A DNA stretch of 64,000 nucleotides from Blakeslea trispora (taxonomy: Eukaryota > Mucoromycota > Mucoromycetes > Mucorales > Choanephoraceae). Each line of letters begins with the position of its first letter. Positions within the stretch are counted from its first letter, which is position 1. The notes under the pieces are model-generated. The model searched no databases. It had not been told where the DNA came from and saw nothing but the letters and a program-made list of their open reading frames with translations. The DNA lies in assembly GCA_025331445.1 (NCBI GenBank), contig JAIWNE010000129.1, forward strand, positions 1-64,000, in the 5' to 3' direction. The position numbers and the translations under genes are program-made. This document shows positions 1 to 10,100 of the stretch, one piece after another.

Positions 1-309
1 GCAGTTCAGATCCAGAAAAGCGCCTCATTATAGAAGACAAAAGGTAAACCAAAGACAAAACAACTACTCATGCATAGATAAAGAGTATCATTTAGTAACT
101 TGATCATTTATTGCACCGATTTCTTTGATACTCTTGAACATCTTTGCCATGTTGACAACCGTAAGATGAACAGCAACTTTGAGCCTAGTCGAGTAGGCTC
201 TCGAGTATCCAAAGTTATGCCTAAAAGAAATACAGTTTTGTTGCGAGAATTACCTGAATGGGCTGTTGATCGTGAGCTTTTGTAACTTTTTCTTTAAGAA
301 AATCTAAAT
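1..309. other. No gene recognised
   Basis: AT-rich sequence with only a short plus-strand open frame (100-285) that resembles nothing I know. It probably belongs to the decayed transposon that follows. Confidence 0.4.
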
Positions 310-2560
310 TTATATGTACTTTCTTGTCAATCCAAGAGCGATAAAAACGTTACTCTTTTTTGTACTACGAAAGCGTATAGGTGTATACAGTTTTTGGACG
401 GGTAAGATACTATAAGAGCTTTTAGCCTCGGATTCTGTTCGGAAGGGTTTGTTTCTTTCACTCATGCCTGTTTCAATCAAGTCGGTACTAAGGCAAGGGT
501 TTTTATACCAACTGACGACTGCAAAACAGTGCTTGGTACTGAAAGCTTCTTCGTTTATATGGTACTTGGCTTCGTGAAAGAAAAAGTATTCAATAACACC
601 TACACGTAGATGCTCTTCGCTTCTGGTATCTAGAGTATCTTCCAAATCATCACTGTCATAGTTGTCTGGACGGTAGGCATAGATACGTGCCCCATTATCT
701 CAACCTGTCAAGCGCGACTTGTACACATTGTTGAGGACACTCACATAATAAAGCAAAATCATACTTGAAGTAGTGAAGACAAGGATCTCATTATAGACCT
801 GCTCGCACTGAAAGATAGAAATAGCTAAATAAATGGAGATTCCAATTATTGTCACTCTCACACAATAACTATATCAAAACCATGCTCATAGCACTTAAAT
901 CGTATTGCTCCTATATTACAATTATTTTATTTTCTTATTTAAGCTTAGTCGGGATCATAAATCGTCAGGTACAAAGAAGTCCTGTCAAAAGAAATTTCTT
1001 TTCGATTAAATTACCAGTCCTTCAGCAAGATTAACTGTCCGCTTCATTTAAGTATAAATAGGCATCAAGTTCATTAAATTATTAGTCCCTTCTTCTATTT
1101 TTCATAAATAAAAGTCTATACAAATTCTCACAGAATTTATCTCTTGTTCTTATCGATAATACATTCATATAACAACTACCTTTCCAACACACATACCCGA
1201 GTACCTTCATTTGCTTGATCTTTTGCACTTCGTTGGGTACATCAACATCCGTCTCATATAGCCTGTGGTAGTAAGCTTGTAAGCAATGGTAATCTTCAAG
1301 ACTCAATCTATTGGATTCTTTTCTGGCAAAAGAAACGATGGCATAACCATTTTCCTGTAACTGTTCGTGGCCTGTGGCGTCTCCATCTTTTTCGGAAAGT
1401 TTCAGTATGTCCTCTCTATGCAAGATTCTGTTGGATCCAAATTCCACAAGTTGTAAAGTGCTATGTTCTTCAGAAGTATGATGCATTTTAGTGTTTAAGA
1501 TAAAAATAAAAGTTAATTATTTTTTCGTCACCGTTTCAAAAATCCTTGAAAAAAAAAGCAACTTTTCCCTATTTGGCATATTTGATTTAAAATTGTTTCA
1601 ACTTTGCATTTTCCTGTTGGCGTTTTCTTTTTTTTTTACTTTATTCGAAGTAGTTTATAAAGACATTGCAAAAGGCAAAGTGTTACAGAACTACACCTTC
1701 TAAAATGCTTTTGTTGACAAAATCCAACAGTCAAGTTTATTTTTTCAACTACTTTAGTTTATTTAAATACAAAAAAAAATGAATTATAAAATACTAATAA
1801 AAAGTCTATAGGTAGCAAAAGAAGAAAAAAAACAGAGTATAACAAACGAAAAAAGAGAGAAAGAGAACAAATAGCGAACTTGCTCAAGAAGCATAGTGTG
1901 GAACAGAATCGTGATCGTTTGAAAAGATTATTGACTGCAATCGACGCATATATGTCTTTTCAAAACCTGGCTTGTGATTCGTATTAATGTTTTGATGAAG
2001 AGATTATTTCTTTCAAAACCAAATCCCCAAAAGCAAGACATTGGGCCAAACTTGTATATGCACTCGCAAAGATGTAACATAGAGTGGAAGTTGGGGGTGA
2101 CAGCTTGAGGGCCAAAGCGTTGTTCAAATCCCCGAGCAAAAGCAAGCAAATGGTTGTGGGCAACTTCTATGTCAATTATCTTGATAGCATTAGAGTCTAG
2201 AAGCTGAAGAGCAATGATTAGGTGCATGATTAAGTTGTAATCAGAGGCAGGCAACAGGGGAGGAAACAAGACATGTTCTGCAACAGAGGTCATGAATTCT
2301 TTGAATTCAGCAGCTTTGGTGTATGGCAGACCATCTTTGACTATTTTTTTGGCAAATGGAGCACAGGAAGCATCCGGGTTAAACTCAATGAACTCTTGCA
2401 TGGTCTTCTTGATCTTGAGGTGGGTACCCTTTAGTAACATAGCTTTCAAGGTTTTCTTCACAACATCAAGGTACAACACATGCATTGGCTCGATTGCTAA
2501 TGTGCCATAAGAATAGTAGGGCAGTTCAAACAAACACCACAGCGCAGAGGAGTTTTAAAA
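310..2560 (-). pseudogene. CACTA/EnSpm (TNP2-like) transposase remnant
   Basis: Three minus-strand open pieces (about 2560-1928, 1486-1082, 645-310) look like the C-terminal half of a fungal CACTA transposase. The first has an LFELPYY segment followed by EPMHVLYL, corresponding to the family LPYFD...DPMHNLFLG core, and then TPNFHSMLHL and FGFER, corresponding to PNFHLTLHL and FPFER. Near 1985-2005 the frame shifts: the other frame continues with NTNHKPGFEKTYMRR, the expected family continuation. The second piece has LEDYHCLQAYYHRLY. The last has YFFFHEAK and SILPVQKLY, matching the usual FF-H and SILPV-RI end of these proteins. The N-terminal half, the TIRs and the CACTA termini were not found. 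A dead remnant; the family call is from motif memory. Confidence 0.68.
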
Positions 2561-3346
2561 AACCCAGCATTTGAGTCTAGGATACAATAAGTGAGTTTAA
2601 ACTCACTTTGCTTTTGAAGGTTAGCTATACAGAGAGAATAAATGATGAAAGGGAAGGTTTTTTTTGTCGAAGTGTGATATAAAGGGTAATGGGAGGTTAA
2701 TTCTCAAGTTTAAAGCTGATCCGAGGAGATGAGTTGATCTCGGTTTTTTTTACATGTCAAAGGCCATAAAATAAATAAAAAGACCAAGAAAAACAATCTG
2801 TGAGAAAGAGATTTGGCTAAAAAGGGAAAAAAAATAGCAGTGAAAAGGAAGAGACAATCAAATGGGGGGATCAATTTCACAATTTATGCAAAAATATGTA
2901 CAAAAATGGCAAATGGGGGGATAGGCCAAGTGAGGTGAAACAGTCTGGGTAAAAAGTAAAGATGTATGTAAATTTAATTTAAAGGCAAAGAAGAGGTATT
3001 AGGAAGGTAATTTCTTGAAGTTAACTCAGATATTTTATAAGAAATAAGTGGCAGCCTGAAAGAGAAGAAAAGGAAGCATAGGCTATTAAATTTATATAGC
3101 CAAAGGTCGAAGAGCTAATTTTTAATTTTTTGTGTAATCATAACAATGAGTGGAAAGCTAAAGAAGTGTATATAAGGTAGTAAAATAAAACAATAAAGTT
3201 GAGAGAAGGTGTTTGCTATTCAGAATTTTAATTTCTAAGAAAGTGGTACAAGAAAGTTACGATCGTGACTGAATGTCGATCTTGAGATCTCTCATCACCA
3301 TCGCCAAAGCAACATGAGCACATGGAGAAGGACTCCATGTTGCTGT
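2561..3346. other. AT-rich DNA without recognisable gene
   Basis: Only purine-rich or A/T runs and no open frame of interest. An imperfect inverted repeat around CATGGAG...CTCCATG (about 3310-3340) sits just before the LTR-like repeat. Confidence 0.4.
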
Positions 3347-3759
3347 TGTGATATTTGCAGTCTCAGATAGATTCAATGAGAGGGAACTCGATTTTTTTTA
3401 TTAAAAAGAAAGAGAGGGAACTAGTTCTACTGCAAGTCCATGTTGTGTTTATATATTATTTCTATCTCAGTTTCAATCAATCACTCCGTTATAATTTTAT
3501 CCGTATGAGCAGTTTTCCTACTAGGATGACTGGTCACCTTAATGGAAAGATGGCTGTAGCCAGATTTCATCCCCCGCCCTGAATAAGGTGGAGATATACT
3601 GTTTACTTGATTTATATCTTGGAGAGATAATAATTATGCTCGACAAGATATGTTAAATCTTGATTAGTGTTCCAATATATCAGGCATAACTGTTTCATAC
3701 TTGTTCACTTGTTTCGTTGGATGTTAAGATCAGTTTAGATTAGGTGATAACGATAGACA
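3347..3759 (-). repeat. LTR-like dispersed repeat, copy 1
   Basis: A block of about 413 bp that recurs at 38231-38642 with few differences. Read on the minus strand it begins TGTCTATC and ends ATATCACA, with a TATA-like stretch (AATATATAAAC) and AATAAA downstream, as in a solo LTR. No matching 5-bp duplication flanks it, and the similarity between copies runs about 8 bp past the CA end, so the exact end is uncertain. The small open frame inside it is not a gene. No internal domain of the parent element is seen in this window. Confidence 0.55.
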
Positions 3760-6700
3760 AGCCCTTTGTAATTATGTCTCAGAACTATCGTTATCCAAGT
3801 AATGATTTAGTCTTTTCTTATAATGAAATATCTAGAATCATTGCTTGTTTTGTTAGATGCTGCTACCTTGGTATTATAAGGCCTATGCAACCATCCTGCT
3901 ATCACATGTATCATGTCATATAGCCATTTCAAGTATTGATGAAAAGAGAGTCAATGAATATAAATCTGATCATGCTTTCAATGTGTTAGCTAGGCACATT
4001 GAACGCTTTATATGTCATATCATCGCTTTTTACCAATGCTTGTTAGATGTTTGATTTCAGGACTACCTCTGGTAATATCTGAAATGATTTTAAGTTTCCA
4101 ACTTTGTGAACATTATTTGATTTATTGTTATTTTGACATTACCTGTCAAAATAACCTTTGATGATGATTAATTGAATTTCCGATTATAAGTCGTTCTGGC
4201 TTCTGTATATGCCCAAATACGACAGCTGTAAGTGTCCCTAGGCAAATAATATTTGGTAAAATAAATAACAGACATTCCAACAGCTAAATAAATAAATAAA
4301 AACTGTTATCATCTCTATATTAAGTGAGATTATATAGGATGGACTAAGTCAAGTTGCCATTCATGGGCGAAAATGAAGCAGAAATAAGATGGAAAAGTCT
4401 GACACAGGTGTGAGACTAGGAGTGACAAGTTAGAGACACGTCTGAAAAGGAAGAAAGAAATATATATAAACTGAAAGGTAGTCAAAAGGAAAAATTAAAA
4501 TAAAAAGGGAACTGATTCCAATTCCTACCTAATTTCTATTTTATCTTCAGCTAAAGACTCTCACTAAATAAGGATGAAATGTTTGATAGCCTTTTTTAAG
4601 AACTGTTAGTGTCATATATTAGAATTCAATCTTGAGACTAAGCGAATCAACAGTATAAACAAACAGTTACAAAGCCTTTGAAATAGATATTGGACTTAAT
4701 GGTGAAATAGAATCACTTGTTGAGAAGTCAGTGGAAAGGAATAGAGAGATTGATTGTAGACTCTAAAAGAGTGATCCATTCTCTTCTTTTATCAAGACAA
4801 TCGATAGTTGTACATGTTTATCGTAATAAAGTATCAGCAACAAGTACCAACATTTTCGGTCAATGCTAGCAACAATCCAACACTCTCTTTTCAGATAGAT
4901 CCATCATAATACGTTTTCATTTCTAAAATGATAAAAAAAAATAATCCAACTAGCTTTCAATGCAACCCGCCTCATAGATGCTTACCTTTCAAAAAATATG
5001 ATACTCTCTGAAGAACCTTTGATCATCCAAAGTGCCGTTGATATGTAATTTGAATTGATTCTTTCAACGGAAATGATGTTGACAGTGATGGAATCTTTCT
5101 TTGAATAAAACTGCCAACTTTTACTAATAACTTTACCTCTTTATTCAATTCTGTCATTCATAGGATTGATCTTTAGTAAATCAGATGTAAATTCGGCTAA
5201 GTACTGTTGTTTGGAGAGTGAAAGTATTGTCTTCAACAAACTGAAGTGATAAAAGCAGTTACCATAAGTTGAAGGTGCATTCCGAATGTTTAGATTGATT
5301 CAATCAGAAATGATAATGACTCCATACTACCTTCAAAGGTTTATATGTGAGTCCGGCAATCAATTGTAGAAATGGAACAATACCTTACTCTGCTTCAAAG
5401 ATCCATCAAGTTTCATCATAAAATAATCTTCTAAAAGTGCGACTAATACAATATCCATTTTCATTAAATGTTAGATGATAAAAGCTATATGTAATACCAC
5501 CGAGTTACTTACCTTTGCTTTATATTAAACGCGATTAAGAGAATTCTCATGTTAGAGTTATCATTTCCATCACTAATATTTTGGAAAATAGTGCAATGAT
5601 TGATTTGTTTTCGAATGGTTTAGAGATGGCGTGTTTAAATAACAGCAATTGTCTGCTTTGTGATGGTAAGATGAGTGGCTGTATGGTGAAGACATGAGCT
5701 GATCAAACAGAACGTCAACAAACTTCAAAGATAAGCCTCTTTCTAGACAGATAAAAGAACGGATAAGTTAGCGATCATGTTGAATGACTAGAATAAATCA
5801 CTTTAAACTAGAAAGAAAATATCGTCGAGATTCAGGAAAAAAAAAGGGTGTAGTAATCAATAGAGTGAAGAAAAAAAAAGGCGAGAAAAAAAGAACGAAA
5901 TCAGAAGAGAGAGAGTAATGTCACCCCCATTAATAACGCGGAATTTTGGGGGGCAATTTACTTTTAGAGTATGTCAGCTATCTTAATATAGGTAAAGAGA
6001 GAAAAGACCTGGAACCTTCTTAAAAATTGGCCAATCGGAACACGGGATTTTCCATTACTAAGAAAAAGATATAAGGTAAAAGTTGATGATTTGGTTCACA
6101 TTTCTCTTTGCATCATACGCTTCAACCAAGAAAAAAAGAGTTTTTGTGATATTGATGAATCCAATTATTCACTTAAAAAGAATGAGATATAGTCAAAAAA
6201 AAATTACATTTGAATTGTAGAGAAAAAAATAGACAATCATTACATTTCAAAAGAAACATGATTTACATGAAGCATTGATTTTATATACTCTGAATTGCTT
6301 TTACATATCAAGAACTGGCTAGAGTAGATATAGCTAGTAAGAAATATGTACTCCTTTATTTAAAAAAGTTGACTTCTACAAGCACATGTTAGCTTTCTCG
6401 CTGCTCATCAGTTCTGCATGTCGACATCTCAAACTTACATGAGCATGCAAGATGGTAAGCTTTCTCGGAAAAGGTTGAAGAAAAATAAAGTAAAAAAAAA
6501 GCATCTACAAATACCATAGAAAGCGATTGCTTATATGATAATGTTGAAAATATGAAATGTGATTGACCAATTTCTCAAAGAGATACTAAAAAGGGATACC
6601 TCTAAATTTAAAAGATAGATGTATGATGGTAAATTTTGCTACACAAGATCATATACAATGTAGATGAAAGTTTGATGGTATTGAACTGCTTATGAAGAAG

Positions 6701-6978
6701 CATTCATTTGCGTATAAAGTTATTTGATGCTTTCATAATGGAATAAACAAATATTCCTTGCTTTAATTATAATTTATAGAAACTATTGTTTGAAGTAATC
6801 AAATTTTCCTATTTATTTCTTTAAACAATTATATTTGAAGTGAAGTTGATAATCTCATAAAGTAGTATCGTACCATTCAAAGTGTTCGTAAAACTTGCAA
6901 TGATGCCAAATTATAAACAAGTTGCTTGGAATTGCATTTGATCCTCAGCCAAAGAGATCAATTGAAAGATCATCAACG
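3760..6978. other. Long AT-rich stretch, no gene seen
   Basis: About 3.2 kb in which I see no coding domain, no TIR and no tRNA. One open frame (3857-4054) matches nothing known. A GC-richer patch at about 5925-5950 holds CCCCC...GGGGGG inverted runs. Under the inversion model the right end joins the sequence now lying left of 47244. Confidence 0.35.
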
Positions 6979-6983
6979 TCTAT

Positions 6984-7145
6984 TGATGTATCGTAAGCTA
7001 GATGCATCATTAAATCAAGACATTTATTTAAGACACAATCCTACTTTGTGTCACCAAGCTCAATTTATATTGACAATCTCATTCTACACTGAATAAAACC
7101 CTCTCTTAATCTTGTTTAACTCATCTTGACTTAACAGATAAATTA
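6984..7145 (+). repeat. gypsy1-A 5' LTR
   Basis: 162-bp LTR beginning TGATGTATCG and ending AGATAAATTA; it ends in TA, not the usual CA. A TATA-like stretch (TTTATATT, about 7063-7070) precedes ACTGAATAAA, which probably lies near the transcript start and also supplies a polyadenylation signal. Other copies are at 12588-12749, 16661-16822 (solo), 47249-47410 and 52865-53026. Confidence 0.93.
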
Positions 7146-7166
7146 TTTTTTTTAAACAGGCAAAAG

Positions 7167-7176
7167 TTTATTCAGT
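7167..7176 (+). promoter_or_regulatory. Candidate self-priming site of gypsy1-A
   Basis: TTTATTCAGT, 21 nt after the 5' LTR, is the exact reverse complement of ACTGAATAAA at 7088-7097 inside the LTR, just downstream of the TATA-like stretch. Tf1-type elements prime minus-strand synthesis by pairing the RNA 5' end with such a site. No TGG-type tRNA primer site follows the LTR. Role inferred. Confidence 0.4.
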
Positions 7177-7185
7177 ATTAAGAAA

Positions 7186-10100
7186 ATGTCCAACAACAAC
7201 AACAACAACAACAACACCAAGAAGGCTAATGATGCTCATCGCGTCAACAACGACCCTAGTAGTCATCGTGTCCCTGTCACTACTAGCATCGACTACTCTC
7301 TTGATGAGTTTCCTCCTTTGCCTCCTGCTTCTCCTCGTCGCGATCCTATCGCTGCCACGAACATCAGAAACAGTGGTAATCCTTATGGACAAGAAAAGCC
7401 CAGCGAGTCCATGGATATTGACACATATACTGGCAATGCCCTGTCATCTCACGATGTCGCAGGAAGAACTTCCCCTCCGTCTGTCGAGGATGAAATGTTT
7501 GAAGATCTCGGTGACGATGATCTGATAACTGAGAAGTCTTTCAGAGAGACTATCTCTGATTTAAAAAAGAAGTTGACAAAGCTTTCTTTCGTTCTAGCTA
7601 ACGCTAAGAAAAGCTCAGACATTGATCGCTTGAGAGCTGAAAAGGATTTCGTTAAGCAACGTTATCTGCAAGCCCTTGAAGATTTTAAGGATCTTTTTGG
7701 GGACAATGAATCTACAATGTCGGCATTGACTCCCTCTACTGGAAGCAATGTTCCTGTGAACCCTGTCGTTCATCAAACAATGAGTTTAGTTCCCTCTAAT
7801 CTCCCATACTTTCAGTGGACTGGCTTCATCACTGATACCAGTCGTCAGTCTTACAAAACACCTAAAAAGTGTTTTAATGCATTTGAAAATGTATTGAATT
7901 CCCACTCTTTGTCTGTGGAGGCCAATTGGCAAAGACTTCTTCTCGTTTCGGCCCCCGATAATCTTATCGAGTGGGTTAAAGACTACTCACAGTCTCATCC
8001 CAACACATCCTGGAGTGCAATCAAAAATGCTATAGCAATCAAATTTGGGACCAGTCCTGAAAGATTGCGACAATTAGCCACGGACAGACTTTATCGTCTT
8101 GAGTTTCGTAGATACGAGACAATGTCACAATACGTGGCAAGATTCCGTGAAATTGCTCAAGAAGCGATGATCACTGAAGAAAGTATGTTGAAGCATTGTA
8201 TCATGCAACCAGTTCCTCGAGAATATCACATAGAGGTATTGAGAACTATAAAGATCACCAAAGATCCTAATGCTCAGTCATTGGACTTTACCATCCAAGC
8301 GTTGCTGGATGCGTATGATATCCTCAACGACCTTGACGTCAAAAAGAAGTTGCCTACTTCTCATAAAATAGTGCACTCCAAAAAGGCTCAGCCTTCCACA
8401 CCTTACTCTTCCTCTCGTCCGAGCAAATTCCGCTCTGAAGCCTCTTCCTCTCGCCATAAGCCTAGTCCTTATTGCAGCTATCATAACTCTCACGAGCATG
8501 ATACCGCTGATTGCCGAGCAAAACAAAAGAGAGCTGAACGAAAGCTGCATTTCCAGCAGTTCAAATCTAAAGGTAAGAAACGTACATGTTTCACCTGCAA
8601 AGGCCCATGGAAGCATGGTCATGTCTGCAAAGGCATGAGTAAAGGTAAACCCTCCAAGACCTCCAACAACAAAGACCCTGTGCCAAGACCTACTCAATCG
8701 GATGATGAAGGGGATGTCTTCATGGATGAAGGCTCCTCTGATAATGAAGACCACAATCTTCAATTCGCTGCCGCTGACTTTGACCCCAAGGGCAAAGGCA
8801 AAGCTGACTGTAAGTACACTGTCACCACAGATGACTACTTTGCACAATCGCCAAAAGACCTGTTAGCTGATAAGTTTATATATCTTCCGTTGTCAATAGA
8901 GAATGTGAAAACTTGGGCATTGCTAGATTCAGGCTGCTCTTTTTCTTCTATCTCTCCTTCTCTGGCAAAACACTTGAATTTAGAAATAAATAAAAGTAGA
9001 GGAAATATTAAACTTATCAATAGCAACACGGTTAAACGTCTAGGACATACGTCAGACAAATTAGAGGTCACATACAATTCCAAAACAATTCATTCACGGT
9101 TTGAAGTATTTAATCTGTTTAATAACATACATGTGTGCATTGGCATGGATTTGATATATCTTTTGGGTATTGAAATCTCCAATATCGCCATGGATTGGGA
9201 AAACAAGGTTGGTCCTGTTCTACCTCCTATTGATCCAAACCCATCTACACCCAACAATGATCCTTTTGGTACACAGACCGAGCGTAAGCAAATGATGGAT
9301 CAAATCGAGCCATTTATACAAGCCAACAGAAATATCCCTGTTGCAAACTACTGTAACATACCAGGAAGTGAAATACGCCTTCCTCTGAAAAAGGGTATTA
9401 CATCAGCTTATCGTAGACAATATGCAATCAAAGAATGTCATTTAGAAGCTGTTGAAAAACAAGTACAAGAATGGATCTCGGGCAATGTCATTGAACGCGC
9501 ACCTCCAAACAATCCTTTCAATTCCAGTTTACTCACTGTGTTAAAGCGATCCCCTGTAACAGGTGAATTAGATCCAAAAAAGGTACGTACTGTACTTGAT
9601 TGTCGTCTTGTAAATCAAAGCCTTGATCCCGCACAAATGGATAAATTTCCATTACCCTTGATCAGCACTTTGCATCGTAAATTGAGCAAATTCTCGCTCT
9701 TCACTACCATCGATCTTAGTGCATGCTTTCACAGTTTTCGCATCCGTCGATGTGATAGACCTGTTACTTCATTCACGGCTCCTAGCGGCCTGCAATATCA
9801 ATTCAAACGAGCTCCATTTGGATTGCTCAACGTATCCTCAGTGGTACAACGAAGCATCACCAGTCTCTTTGCTGACTTGGATTATTGTGTTCATTACATT
9901 GACGACATCTACGTTGCTACCGATGATAGTATCGACAACCATGTTCGTTGTCTACAAACAGTCTTATCTCGACTCACTCGATCCAATCTTCGCATCAATC
10001 ATGAAAAACTCAATCTCATGCAGAAATCAATCTTTGTTCTAGGATTTCGACTTTCTCATGATGCACTTACTCTGGATATGCGCAAGGTTACCAACGTATT

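Noticed and set aside
3347..3582. Small plus-strand gene at 3355-3582
   Set aside because: Part of a 413-bp LTR-like repeat whose other copy has different frame features.
5925..5960. CCCCC...GGGGGG inverted run as a hairpin regulator
   Set aside because: Short imperfect arms with no neighbouring gene; not distinguishable from chance.
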